Origin: Sitta carolinensis
Taxonomy: Eukaryota; Chordata; Aves; Passeriformes; Sittidae
NCBI GenBank assembly: GCA_032173965.1
Contig: CM063284.1
Coordinates: 132,361,125-132,425,124, forward strand
Reading direction: 5' to 3'
Length of the DNA: 64,000 bases
Shown here: positions 11,601-24,534 of the stretch, piece after piece
How positions within the stretch are numbered: the stretch's first letter is position 1
Layout of the letters: each line of letters starts with the position of its first letter
Notes under the pieces: generated by a model
Databases searched by the model: none
What the model was told of the DNA's origin: nothing
What the model saw: only the letters and a program-made list of their open reading frames with translations
Made by a program: the position numbers and the translations under genes

Positions 11601-14404
11601 AGTTGAAGTACTGCTGTGCACCATCCATTTTTTGCCTATTTGTGCAGTATCTTTTTCCTACCAAAATGCTCCATTTCACACCAATTTCCTATTTATTACA
11701 GTACTTGTTTCTAATCTTAAAGTCAACTTCAGGAAATTATGCTACCCTCTGCAGTTATTGCACCTCTCCTACTTTGGGGTTAACTGCAAATTTAGTAAAT
11801 GCATTCCATCCGGCTCCTTCATGAAATATTTGATCCATGCTAAAAGGTCATAACCCTAATGCATTCTGCCAGTACTACATTTCAAAAACTGTTCAGAAAA
11901 AGAAACCCTCAGCTTTAATTGCATATTGTAGTAAAGCAAATGTCCGCTGATCTGAAGTTTGTGTGTACCAAATGTCATGCATCATCTCTGAACAGAGTTT
12001 GCTAGCAAAGGCTCTTCTGTGGAAGTCAGTAGTGCTTGCTTCCCTAAACCTTACACCTGTACAGTTCCTTCCTTCATCTTTCTGCTAAGCTCCACCACAA
12101 CATCAAATCCCCATTATTACTTTCCACACCACTCCCACTTCTCCTTCCTAGCTTCCTGTGTGCATTCCCTCAGTCGGGCACATACAGACTTGTCAGACCA
12201 TACTATGGTGGCTGCCTGAAAGCCAAATTTAAATTTTTAACTAGAGGATTTATACACAGGTGTTACTCTTGCTGGAGGCACTACTGATGGTCTTTCTGTT
12301 GTTCAAGTAGTATGCCCTTTTCCCTAAACTACTTAGATTAACTTTTGCTGAATCCTCATTCCCTGCTGCCCAATGTATCTAAGGGTTTTGAAGGTTTCAA
12401 AATAATCACGAGAAGGATGGGAAGAAGACAAAACACGGTTGCAGGAGCTCTTGTTTGTTTAGGATGTCAACCAGAAACAGTGATTCTCCTGAGAACTACC
12501 CAAGAAGCCAACTTTATTCCGCTTTAAACTAGTAATGAGAATTCAGTGAGGAGGCACTACCTGTGCATTAAGAGCAGAATTCATCTATCACTGTGAAGCA
12601 TTTCCCTGCCACTTTAACTATAAGGAAAAATCATAGTATCAAAAGTACAACATAAGGTTGCCCATACAATACAGGTTTCTTCCCTTCACACAGACATTGG
12701 CAGAGTTTATCTGTCTGGCAATATACTGTATTTTCCACAGGACTTCCCTCCCAGAGTATGGAGCATGCAACAAGCAGTTCTGGAGCAATGATTTAAATAC
12801 TTGCTGCACACTAATGCAGTGCTGTGATCCCACATGACTGCATGGAACTTTAACTTTGTTCCAATTTTTATAATGGTGTTATCCATAGCAATTATCATCA
12901 CAGTTTCTGACCACTGAAAGATACTTAGGAGGGATTTTTAAAAAACAGATAAGAAAATTGAAGCATAAAACCCAAAACAGGTTAAACAAACCTGCCTTAG
13001 TCTACTTAAATTAAGTACTAAAAAAGTATGAACCACTGAAACATGGTTGAATAGAAAATAGTTTAACAGGTTCTCCTCCTCAGCATGAATAATAACTGCA
13101 ACACAAAAACTCAGGGCAAAGCATACTTCTATTGGTATTATTCTACCAATAATACCTTCTAGTGGTTGTTTTATTTTTCAGTATCAAAATATTAAGAGTA
13201 AACTGTACTAGCTTTGTCCATATGACTTTGTTACAAGATCATGCAACCAAAACATCCCTCAAGTTATTTTTCCTTCTGTCCCCAAACTATGCCATAGCAA
13301 TGCCATCCACTTTGGACCAGATATGAAACTATCACCTTTCCAGTCTCTGCTTTTGACTTGTGTTAGCAAATTCCATTTCTTCAAAGTATGAAAGTAGAAT
13401 TATATTTGAAATAAGTACTAAACATTAAGCACCTGGTTATTAATATTGGAATATTTAATCTACCTAACAATCAGTCCTATCTTGCTGTTCTCCTGCAACA
13501 TTCTTCCTCTTCTTCATTCTATTTATTGCTCATCCTGTGAGGCTTTGAAACGGAGCTGTCAGCCTTTGAGTTTTTAGTGTGCATTGCACTTCTGGATTGC
13601 AGTCATGCCTATAATCTTTAAGCAGTATGATAACACAAACAATCTCTAAAAAAGCAGCTTGCTGAAGAATGGCATTATGAGACACCAGCAGCACAAAAGC
13701 ATGATGAGCTGCTGCTCAGTAGCATTCAGCCTACTTAGAATTCAGCATGGTTTCAAAACTGTTTAAAGTATTAAAGCAAAGTTAAAACATTACGTTCCCC
13801 AGATAATAAGCAGGAACAAGCTGATTATCTTACATCAGAATCCTGCTGACAGGCAACAAGTGCTGTCTCAACCAGCCACAAGATGGAAGACATCTGAAGC
13901 AGGATAATTCTTTTAATTCAAAGAAAAGCTTAAATCATTTTTCACAGTTAAAAAGCCAAATTACCCACTGTGCTTCAACAAATTAAGTTAAATTACAGTC
14001 ACCAAATTTTCAATTCTCTTTAATTTGAGCTTTGTACCATTGCCTTGGCAGTGCAACATCTAAATTTCTTTTGCTTGCTGTAAATAAATGGCAGGCATCT
14101 ACCAATAAAAGTTGTTTGACGTTGCTGAAATTCCCTCTGTGCAGAAAAAAAAGAAAAACCTACTTGAGAAAGTATTTTATTTTTGAAGGTGGTTGTGGCT
14201 TGGGGTGGTTCTTATTGTTATTTTCATTTTAATTTGTTTTTATTTCTTGTCCTTTTTTTTTATTAAAGAGAATTCTGCCTGCTACCTACTCACACAATTG
14301 TAACAACACCCTAAGTAATGCAAGTAACTTTTCAAAAATTATAATGCTATGAAAATTATGCATTTACACTGCCATTTTTTTGCAAATATAGGAAAAATAC
14401 ATAC
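8645..14404 (-). other. RNF19A: RNF19A intron 2
   Basis: A 5.8 kb intron, phase 2 (the Gly codon is split GG|A). The donor is TTGTGG|GTATGT at 14404-14403 and the acceptor is at 8646-8645. The DNA is AT-rich. The part at 10900-11280 is less AT-rich and holds open frames of 150 residues (10826-11278, plus) and 94 residues (10957-11241, minus) with no similarity I recognise. A perfect 9-bp inverted repeat lies at 13134-13156. I identify no repeat family. Confidence 0.88.
13134..13156. repeat. Perfect 9-bp inverted repeat with a 5-base loop
   Basis: GGTATTATT at 13134-13142 is followed by five bases (CTACC) and its exact complement AATAATACC at 13148-13156. The stem is AT-rich and lies in intron 2. 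No function is suggested by its surroundings, and a stem of this size can arise by chance in AT-rich DNA. Confidence 0.6.
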
Positions 14405-15021
14405 CCACAATCTGGAGCTGGGCACCACCTGCAATCAGGATCTGCAACCAGCCATCGCCTAAGCATAAACTCTTCATATTTTTCCATCAAGATGTCATCA
14501 TTTAATATCAAACGAATATCATGAGGATTAAAACGTTCTGAGCATTCTGGGCAGCTAATATTAACTCTGCTCTCAGAGATTTCTATCCGGAGATACTGAC
14601 GCAAGCAATCCACACAAGATCTATGGTGGCAAGTCATTATCTCCGGGAACCTGTCCTTGGAGTGCCGCAAAAGGCACAAGGGGCATTCCATGAAGTCTCC
14701 ACTTGGTTTGCTGCTAGAGGTCGTGCCGTTATCAGAAGAGGTACACGTGGAGAAAATAGAGTTCTTGTCTGTACACATTTCTGAATGAATACTTTCAATA
14801 CTTGCAATTCCATCAACACCTCCATTTAAATCCCTAGATTTGCGTTTCGTGTCTTTTTTCCTCCGAAAAAGCGAGCCCAATGAAATTCTTCTTTTCTTTG
14901 GTGCCTTTTTCACTGATGGCAAGCTCACAGAGGAAGCAGAAGACTGGAGGTCCCGATCAGAGCCCATTTGCCGATGTAAACTCATGTCTAGGTGACTCAT
15001 CAGAAAGGGGTTAAATTTCAT
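14405..15021 (-). CDS. RNF19A: RNF19A coding exon 2: N-terminus, RING1 and start of IBR (E3 ubiquitin-protein ligase, dorfin)
   Basis: First coding exon, with 205 codons plus two bases, ending at donor TTGTGG|GTATGT. RNF19A is a membrane-bound RBR ligase that works with E2 enzymes to ubiquitinate cytosolic targets. Residues about 38-62 are a Lys/Arg-rich tract ([21 protein letters not shown]), followed by a Ser-rich segment. RING1 ligands are Cys113, Cys116, Cys131, His133, Cys136, Cys139, Cys157 and Cys160. Cys200 and Cys205 open the IBR. The start is uncertain. The ATG at 15021 is the first in frame after stops at 15036-15034 and 15042-15040, but it has T at -3 and is overlapped by an upstream frame. 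In-frame ATGs at 15000 and 14985 follow. The last ([10 protein letters not shown]) has G at -3 and A at +4 and begins the strongly conserved part. The human protein, as I recall it, extends further upstream. Confidence 0.95.
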
Positions 15022-15155
15022 ATACAATCCTAATCATTTTTAAGGATTAGATAGAGGCAGAGGATACAGGCATAGTATTATGTAATCCAGTTTGAGATTC
15101 TTCATGCAGAAAATTCACATGTATCTGCTTCCAGCAAATTCTTCAGAAGAATTCC
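15022..15155 (-). other. RNF19A: RNF19A 5' untranslated part of exon 2, with upstream ATGs
   Basis: The acceptor AG at 15157-15156 follows an excellent pyrimidine tract (CTTTTTTTTCATCTCTCCTC, then CTAATACAG), so exon 2 very likely starts at 15155. The 134-base leader holds four upstream ATGs. They are a start-stop element ATG-TGA at 15120-15115, a 21-codon frame at 15105-15040, an 8-codon frame at 15073-15047, and an 8-codon frame at 15037-15011. The last ends inside the main frame if that begins at 15021. Such leaders commonly reduce translation of the main frame. This is inferred from sequence alone. Confidence 0.75.
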
Positions 15156-16424
15156 CTGTATTAGGAGGAGAGATGAAAAAAAAGCAGGATTAGAATCACA
15201 ACTATCACTTTTGGTTCTGAAAGGTCACAGCACTCTAGTGACCTATTATTCTTACTACTACCATATTTTCCTCACCATCTGACCCAATACCTCTTTCTGT
15301 TAGCTTTTTCTAGCCTTTACATGCTTCTTATCTTAACAAGCCTGAAACTTCCTTGTGGTCAAGGGCTATCTTAGTTACACTTAATCAGTGCAGAGAATGG
15401 TATCTGCACCCCCCTGGTACCCCGAAGGAAGTAGGGTGTGTGCATGTGTAGAAATTACCAAAACTCAAGGTGACAAATAAGTAAATATGCAAGTTCTTCT
15501 ATAAAGCTTAGCAATAGACTTACAACACTGCAAACTTTTGTTTTCTCTATCTTACATTTTCTGCATGTGTGATAAAGTCAAGTATAAATCCAATATAGTT
15601 AATTTAAAATAAAAGATTTCTCAGTGTTTTTTCAACCATTCAGACTGACAGCAGAAATTAAATCATTGTGGCTAAACAACTCAAGATATTCTCAAAATCT
15701 GAGGGTTCTCAGAGAAGTATGCATATTTATAGCACAAGGCATCTGAATATTTCAGGGAGCAGAGCCGCAGAGCGAGTGACAACCAACACTGCTTGATTAT
15801 ATAGAAGCTGAAGGGCAAAGCAAAAATTACAATTAAGGTGACAACATTTTAATTTTTTATCAGATGTATTTCTGTAAGGAAAAAAAAAAATACAAAAACA
15901 CAAAAAACCCCCAAACCAGATTCCCATCACATATCAAGCTACAGTTATTACCTATGTACAAGATGACACCAAGGATTTCTTTCTGTTCTCTGCTGCTTAA
16001 CTGACTGCAGAGTGAGAAGAGAAAGAACTCTTCCTATTTTCCTCTGACAGAAGAAAAAATGGCAGATCATCTCCAACCAAAACCACTAAGTTCTCCCAAA
16101 CATGCAACTATTCCCACTTCTTGGAAGCTTGACTGTACAAGAGGAATTTTTTTTAACTTTTGGTGAACTGCATCTGTAACAGAAGAATGAGAAGGCATTT
16201 CTTATGTGACACCAGTGCTGCAAATCTGCATGCAAAACTACTGCCAGCATCCTTTCTTTCCTCATTGTTTCCCAACTGACCCCCCAGAAAGGTGCGAACG
16301 GGTTTCTATGACCTTACCAAAAGATAAAATCAGAAACTGGATACTAAAACAAAGTCCAAAGGTAGAAACAAAGGAATGCAGAGATTAATGCCTCTGTTTG
16401 TAAGAGCTAAGCAGTCTGCACACC

Positions 16425-16680
16425 CGTTAGAGACCGGCACAAATCCAAACACGTGCTGTGGTCTCCGGAAGGGGATCACTGAGCTGCTTGGGTCAAGACT
16501 AGGGAAGTTTCAGGGGCCGGCTCCGCAGCAGCGGAAACAGGAATCCCTCTGGGAAGAGGAAACACAGAAATAGCGCCCAGGCTCTCCGTCTGCCCAGGGC
16601 AGGGCACGCAGCAGAGCCACCGCCGTCCCTCTTCGGACCAGCAGCAAGCTGTGCAGTGTGTACTAGCAGCGAGCCAACAC
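16425..16680. promoter_or_regulatory. Small CpG-rich patch in intron 1, possible alternative promoter
   Basis: A block with about 14 CpG dinucleotides and raised GC content stands out from the AT-rich intron 1.3-1.5 kb upstream of exon 2. It contains CACGTG (an E-box) near 16451-16456 and several GCCG/CCGCC groups. CpG clusters just upstream of the first coding exon are often secondary promoters. However, I see no convincing minus-strand splice donor inside it, so an alternative first exon is only a possibility. It could also be a decayed GC-rich insertion. Confidence 0.35.
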
Positions 16681-19600
16681 AACGCTACTCAGTTTGGGCT
16701 AACACCCGGTATTGGCAACACTCCACAAGAATACTACCTTCCAAGTGTAAAAATTAAAGACAAGAGGAAAAAGCCCCGAACAACCCCACACAGAAACCCC
16801 AACAAAAAAACCCTGTGCATCTCCTGGTTTTGATAAAAAATGGTCTTACATTTTGAGCCCCTAGAGCTTTTTGGAATTAAAAAGCCACCATATTCTATTT
16901 TTCAAATGCTGAATTATTACTGCTTTCTTATTTATTTTTTTTTCTAATAAAGGAAAATCTTCCTACTGTGAACATATTAAAAAATAATCTTTGCTTACTC
17001 TGAGAGTCTAAAATAAAAGAGGCTAAGCACTTCAAGAACATAAACATAATCTTTCTTCCCTCCTAAGGGAACATTTTAGTCCAAAAATCTATCTTGGATG
17101 CTTTACCTGCTCCTGTTCCCAAAACAAATTTAATAATTTTGCAGCCACTGTTTCTCATTAAATGAACTAAAACATTCCCTGATCTAAAAAAGAAAAGGTG
17201 AAACTGAAAACAAATGCTCCATAATTTTGACAGAAGACATATTTCTCTCCAGGCTCTTGGCATTATGTTGTATCATAGATAAACACAACTGGTAGACCAC
17301 GTCTGAAATATACTAGAGATACAGTCAGTTGCTGACAATTAAATTTATATGTTTAGAAGTGCAAGAATAACCTTAAAAGCATTTTTATAATTGGATAATT
17401 ACTAACATTGGTATGTTCACATAGATACTACTAGGGTAGTAGAACGTGCCAACCTCCTAAAACAGGAGAGTTCATGAACACAATGAACAGCAAGCAAAGC
17501 ATTCATTTCAGGCAAAAAGTCTGTTGTTGTTTGTTTTGGTGTGTTTGTGTGTTTTTTGTTTGTTTTTAAAAATTAAACAGAAGAAGGTAGGAAGTAAACA
17601 GTAACACAGCCAATTCTATGACTACAAGCCCCCCCCTCCTCCCTTTCTCTGGAGAGGAAAGAATGTGTATTACAGCATTTCTGCCAGTTCCAACAGATGT
17701 ACAAAATCAAGAAATAGCAGTTCTGGTGATGAACCAGTTGTACTTTTTGCTTTTTAAATAAACAAAGATTCTCCCATGCTGTAAAAAAAGAGTCCTGTAC
17801 ATCCCATAGTTCTCTCTGCATAATGGATCTGATGAGCAGTCTCTCTAAAATAGCAGATTGTTCTTCTAAGGAAAATAGTTAAACTTTGACAGGATTTTTG
17901 AAAAGAAAAGTTGCCAGTTATTTCAGACAATCATCAATTATGCTCTTTAGATTTAAATGCATAAAACTAGTTTTAAAAGCCAAGCTCTTCCTTATATAGC
18001 TATTTTGGACTGACATTCTAGTGATGCTCAAAGATGACTTTGCCGAAGTGAAAAGATTCAGCAGATGATTTATTAGAGGAAAAATGAAGATAAACATTAC
18101 AATGCTAATAATGACCAGAGCCGTACAAATTCATAAAAGCTTTACTAGAGCAATCTGGAGCACCAGCCAGTCCTCACATTGCCCAACCCAACACAGCATC
18201 TGCATGTTTCTGCTGACAAAAAGAAGTAAAAAATACTTGATTCTGTACAGCCAGAGAACACAATGCTCATATTATTCCAGTAACAACGAGTCCACACGAA
18301 GGGGATATGCTGTGTGCAAACTGAAGCTCTGCAATCCAACTACCTGAAATGAGCTGAGACACACAAACTATGGTAATAATAAACAATCTGATTTTGAGGC
18401 AACATACATTGCAAATTTTGCATTACTCTCACTGACCAGCATGAACTCTGTCAAGACAGAGAAGAAACTAATATGGGCAACAGTAAATGGACAGAAAAAC
18501 CAGAGAGTGAAAATCCTAAAACTTTCAAGTTCACCACTGTTCTCAACATTTCCTCAAAAGCACTTACCGATTACAGAAAAACCATATTTCTGGCTTCCCG
18601 CCATGCCCAAAGCCCTACCACAAATCCAAATTCCAGACGTACTTTGCATTCTGCTCGTGCCACAGACTCACCACAAAACACCAGTTGCCACAGCACAAAC
18701 ACACCTTGTCATCTGAAGATACATAAATGACATTTACAATTGAAACTCACCTAAAGCTCAGTATTAAGCTGGTATCTATTCCTTCTGCATCCCTGCCTAA
18801 ACTATTTGTTCTGTCTTCTAATATGGCTCTCCATGGCACAATCTTTGCTTTTCTCATCAATTTCAAAACACTTTGGAAATGCCCTAAGGTGGGGCTGAGA
18901 ATATCCCTGCTGATTTTGCAAGAAAATAGTGACAAACGCCTACCTCCATAAGCCAGCTGCTGGGGGAGATCAGCTCCCTCATGCTCCTAACTGTCCTCCA
19001 AACACATCAGAGGCAAAGCTCAGCATGCTGCCTGCTCTTCCTTTACAAGCTCAATCTGGTGTACAGGGGCAAAAAATCAGAGTCTGCCATCAGGACAAAC
19101 AGCTTCACACATGTTTGCAAAACAAAGGCAGGCTTACACATCAGTGTAGGAAAGGAGAAAACTCACCATAAACTTAGGTGTAACTACATCCTCACTTAAA
19201 CACCTTAAATGTTCCCTCATGTAATTAATTGGTGCTTAAATGGCAAATCTAGACTTCTGTTCCAAACAAACTCTCTTCATCTTAGGCATTTGCTCCTCCA
19301 ATGATTTAACCAACCACCAACTCTGTTAGCATACTGAAAGCTACTTCTTGAATGAAACTGACTCTTAATAACTTCCTTTCTGGCATCTGCAATTCCCAAC
19401 ATCTATACTCTCTAACTATTTCTGAAATGCACTGATCCAGCTTAAAGAGAGAGGAAAAAAAAATCAAAACAACAGAGCTTGAGTTTCAATCACCATCACA
19501 GAATTTCTGCTTCCCACTTCCAATGACAATCTCCTGTCAACCACACAGCATCTTAAAATTTCTAAGCTGTGATGTTCTTAACATAGAAGTATCTTTAATC

Positions 19601-21527
19601 ATCTAAAAGAGGCATGAAAAATAAATTTCCATTTCATTTAATCCATGGTCTAAGAACCATAAGCATAGTGTGGAATAAAATTTAAAACAAAAATATGCAA
19701 AAGCTGAAGCTACTGAATGAAATACCAATGCACAGGATTTTGAAATGGCAAGCAAGTATGTCATTTCAATGGCTATTCTTTAAATGTCAGCTCATTCCAC
19801 AGCTGTTTTTAATACTGGTGGGAAAACACAAACACTTTTGCCTGAGGATTTCTAAAAGAATATATATACCCCTTCTCGCTTTAAACATGCCTCAGGTTCA
19901 AATATATATCTGGCATTGCTGAGTTAAAAGAGTGATGAACAGCCAGGAAAAGACAAGTTATCTTTACCTTAGACAAGTTTAGATTTTGACATCTATGTAC
20001 TTCTGCAACACTCTGACCCATTAAAAATATCTCACCATGGTCATGTCAATGCATATGTTGTCATGGCACGTTAGGACTGTTACTTGGTTTTATTATAGAT
20101 GATTTAGTACAAGCAGAACCAACACTTTGCAACTTGGAGGAAAGCCGATGGAAATTATGTTGAAACAACAAAGGTTCTGGCAAAACCTTTATATGCACTT
20201 AGATGAAAAATAAAATCCTTTAATGGTAACGTAAAGCAGCATATTGTGTTAGGCAAATGCATATTGTGCAGGTGAAATGCTTAACTGCAACAATTAACAA
20301 AATACCTTTATTACTCCTTCAATATATCTCCCCTCATAATCTAAGATCAAGAATACCAACATTTTCCATGTAATGTTTCAAAGACTGTAAAGACATTTCA
20401 ACTTAATTTGTGCGGCATTTTTGATTGCCTTCTAATAAAAGTTGAAATAAAGGGTTGATAGTATTTGGATTAAACTGAACAGTTAATTCTACAAAAGAAA
20501 GTTAAGCAATTTGTATCAGAAGATTTCTCAGGCTTTTAACACAAACTCAGACATACAGATCGTTATTAAACATTTACAGTTGTTTGTTACTGTATGTAAC
20601 AAATGTTACAGCACCACATACAGGATGCAAAGAAAGTCCTCAAAGCCTCTTAAATAATTCACTTAAATCAAACTGAACTGTGTAAAACTACTTTAAATAT
20701 ATGCTCATGTAAATTTTATTTCATTTTTACTTTTCTCCTTCAAAAAAGGGCACCAATATGATAATTTACATGTTATGGATGTAAGTCTTACTTTTCAGAC
20801 ACTTTTGCAGGAAGGTATCTTTTACCTTCTATCCTGCTTTGTTCTAAGAGCCACATATGTGAATCCTTTTCTTCAAGCATGAAGAACACTTACTACAAAA
20901 GTTACTGGAGTTGCTCCTACTAGTAATGAATCCTTTCCAGAGTGAAAATCACTTGATCATTTAGTTAATTGCATCTCATTGCTTACAATGGACTACTGAC
21001 AGCTGCAGAGGCCATTATTCCAAAAAAATAGAATTCTGATATCCAAAAACAACTAACTCAGGTTTTTCAAAACCTTTAGAAATCTGCCATGTCAAGACTT
21101 AAACTTCACATATCATCTTTAAATGACAGAAAAACAGCTGCAGTGAAATAATACCACTTCTTTAATTTATGTAAACCCAAAAGACTGGGAGCAGAGTTCC
21201 CAGCAAGAACCACACCAAACATTCACTCACTAATTCCAATTGGAGCTCACATTGGGCTCAGTGAAGGTGCTGACAAGATCTGGCACATGCCCATATCAGC
21301 ATAGTAAGCAGAACAGGGTAGGGCCCTTATCCCAAGTCTGAGAGGAAGTCAAACCCTCTGGAATAAGCCAGCTTGGCACATGTAGACCATTAGACCTGTG
21401 CCAAGTGAGGAACAAGGGGTCTTCCAGGAGCAAAATGAGTTCCTTTAACATATGGACATTTCTACAATGCAGTCAGTTTACTTTAGGGAAAGTCTTCTAA
21501 TCATTAGTCTCTGACTTCTTATGGGGA

Positions 21528-21761
21528 GATTAAGGCTAGATGTCAGGAAGAAATTCTTTACTCAGAGCATAGTAAGGCACTGGCACAGGTTTCCCAGAGA
21601 AGCTATGGATGTCCCACTCCTTGAAGTGCTCTAGGCCAGGCCGGATGGGACCCTGATCAGCCTCATCTAGTGGGTGGTATCCCTGCCCATGCAAGGCAGG
21701 GGGGTTGGAACAAAATTATCTTTAACGTCCCTTTCAACCCACATAATTCTATGATTCAATG
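21528..21761 (+). mobile_element. CR1 LINE fragment, 3' end
   Basis: About 234 bases match the 3' terminal part of avian CR1 elements as I know it. There is a stretch like GGCTAGATGTCAGGAAGAAA, then GGCACTGGCACAGG, GGCCAGGCCGGATGGGACCC, CCCTGCCCATGCAAGGCAGG, GGTTGGAACAAAATTATCTT, CCCTTTCAACCCA and the terminal ATTCTATGATTCAATG. The 5' side is truncated, as in most CR1 copies, and the 3' end is nearly intact. It is non-coding and many point changes show it is old. Confidence 0.93.
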
Positions 21762-22854
21762 TTTTAAAACTCCCTGATATTCATGGATACTATTACACAA
21801 GAATTAAGAGAAAAGCATTTGTGAGGCAGAGATTAAATTATCTCCACTGCACCGTTACCATGTCTCAGTTTGTTCTGACTGCGCTTTATTTTTCCTTAAG
21901 GTCCTGTGTCAATTATCTGGAAAATCTATTTTCACTTACAGAACAAAGCAATATTGTTTGTAAAACAATGACACAAACAGACTGACTATGAACCCACTTG
22001 GGCTCAAGGACTGAGAGAGTCAGACTGACCAGGCATAAAAACCAAAAGACTGACAGTATTTAAAATACAGAGAAGCCTACAGAATTGTCAAAAGTGAACT
22101 GATATACAGTGTTCTGTTTTAAAATTCACAATGGTATGTAGCACACGACCAACCAACCCTGACAGCTAGAAAAATCTTCTACAGCTTATTTAAAAAAAAA
22201 AAAAAGTTATGCTTCTTCCTTAGAAATTTATGAGCAATACATCCTGTATCATGTGTCCATGACAGCTGCTATTAGGAAAGGAAGTCCTGCAAGCTGCTCA
22301 ACTCATTCTGAAAGTCTCTGAACAAATGACTGGCAAAACTGTTCTTCTTGCAGATAATGTCTGTAAAGAAGAGCGTACCCTCAAAGTGCCTCCCTCAGTC
22401 GGGTGGCAAAAGGGAAAGAATTCCTTAAATTCTAAAAACATTAATTTTCCAAACCAGCAGCATTAAATCTGGGTATATTGTGTGCAGTGGTCGACCAAAG
22501 CTAAGAACTCAGTGGAGAGATGCTTTCTATTTGTGCGCCTGTAGGCCTGTGTCTGTTGCAAATAAGACTATTTGCAATTTTTCCTTATCTAACTCAGCAG
22601 AGCAATCTTAGTTCAACCACGCACTCGCTTGCGTGTCAAAAGCTTCTCCTGTGCACTGTGGTGCCTTCTGCAAACAAATGTACACCAAACTCTGCCAAGA
22701 GGAAACCAAAGTCTTGGAAACAGTGAAGGGGAAAAAAAAAAGCTCAACAAAACCAAGAAGGAAGCAAAACAAAAATCACCAAATCATTTAACTATTTTAA
22801 TTCTTTAATCATTAAAATCCTCACACTAGGACAAGGCTTTTCTTGCAAAAGTAA

Positions 22855-22953
22855 CTGCAATATATTCTCTTAATGCATATATTTTTACTGCAATATATTC
22901 TCTTAATGCATATATTTTTACTGCAATATATTCTCTTAATGCATATATTTTTA
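22855..22953. repeat. Three perfect tandem copies of a 33-bp AT-rich unit
   Basis: The unit starts CTGCAATATATTCTCTTAAT and ends GCATATATTTTTA. It occurs at 22855-22887, 22888-22920 and 22921-22953 with no difference between copies. Perfect identity points to recent duplication, or to an error in assembly or read joining. Confidence 0.97.
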
Positions 22954-23971
22954 CTTCTGAATATTGTGGAGAGATTTATTTGTATGTATCCATATCAATA
23001 TATAGATATATAAGTAATGTTCTAAAATATTTGACTAGCTAGTGGTCTGAAAAGTGAAAGCAACACTAAGGGATTTAAAACCTGCACGAGCTGCCCCTGC
23101 TATGTACAAAAAAAGAGGCTTAATCTAACTGTATTAATACTTTCAATTCCTGCAATTGCTTTTTATTCTACACTATACATTGCAAAATAATCAGAGTAAA
23201 GACATACGCCAGTGAAATAACAAAAGACAGTTTTTCCTGCAGTGTCACCAATCCTGCAAGTGGAAAACATTGCAACACTCCTGAATGCTGAGATCATCCC
23301 TACAGAAAACTGTTCCAAAGTGAAAATAACCAATACCAACAAATTTCCAGAATAAGCAGATTTAATTTCAGATCTGCAATTTTGCCTGGTCAAACAGTAA
23401 TGGCTACATACTGAAATCTGACAAGCTTTTGTTTTCAAGCAGGCTTACAAGTTTGCCCCACTATAAAAACAAACCAAATAAAGTGTACCAAGATATAAGG
23501 TGGGACAAATATTGTAGTAGAGGGATCTGGAACCATGAGCAGGAGTTCCAGAGAGAGCACATAGTCACCATTTGAACAGCATACCAGAGGCAGCAGCTTG
23601 AGGGGATATGTAAGAGGTTACAGATTGCAGTTCCTGGCTCCTAATGATTTTTAAATTCAGCAAGAGCCAGAGTTTCTGTCTTGCACTAAGGAAGAGATTA
23701 TTGATTGATCGGCAGCATCTTCCAGCTCTGTTTTATCTCTGGCATAATCAACCTCTATTTTGGAGGCAGGGGAGACAAAATAAAAATACAGAAAAACAAT
23801 CCACAAAGACAAATATATCCTCCCCCACGCCTTGAAACAGCTTTGCCTCCAACTAAGAAATGCTGAAAACTATTAATGGATTACTTTTTTAAACATTTGG
23901 TGCTATTTTCCCATTTAAAAAAACCCCGTATGTACAGATATACTTTGCATAAAACTTTTTAAGTAATCTAA

Positions 23972-24026
23972 TTAAAAGGGAGTTAGTAAAAAAGTTAGTA
24001 AGAGTTAGTAAAAGTTAGTAAGAGTT
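23972..24026. repeat. Short imperfect tandem repeat of GAGTTAGTAAAA-like units
   Basis: About five units of 9-12 bases built around (A/G)AGTTAGTAA follow one another (AGTTAGTAAAAAAGTTAGTA, AGAGTTAGTA, AAAGTTAGTA, AGAGTT). It is a simple slippage-type repeat in intron 1 with no sign of function. Confidence 0.8.
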
Positions 24027-24534
24027 TTGAATTCTTCCAGCAACATCAGGTTAGGCTTACTAATGAGACCTTACCATGGGGATAAGAACTTGGTCACAGT
24101 TTCTGAAAGTCACTGTGACAACTCACAGTAACTTACTTTGCAAGTAGCTCAGCCTCTGAGGACTGAACAACTGCCCTGCACTGGTCTCCTCTGATATCTC
24201 TTCACAGAGAACTAAAAATAATTTTGGTAAATATAATTCAATAGAAAACTTTCAGAAAAGCTTGGATGACTGAGTAAATAATCCATGCCTGTCTATTCTA
24301 GCAGCAGCAAGTAAGGATACAAACAGAAACTATGACAGAGTTTTCTAAACTCAAAGTTGCACCAGCCTAACCAACTGCTCCTGCTCACTCAAGAGGCGAG
24401 ATTAGGTCAAAGCCTAGCAAAACACATTCAATTCTCCTGCAGCCTGACCTACTAATTTATTCTGTCAAGTAAGATAGCTGAAAAATCTTACATGCATATA
24501 TTTCAAATCACCAGTCAGTTTTTTGTAATGATAG

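Noticed and set aside
14637..14825. 62-codon minus-strand open frame within exon 2
   Set aside because: It is an out-of-frame reading of the RNF19A coding exon.
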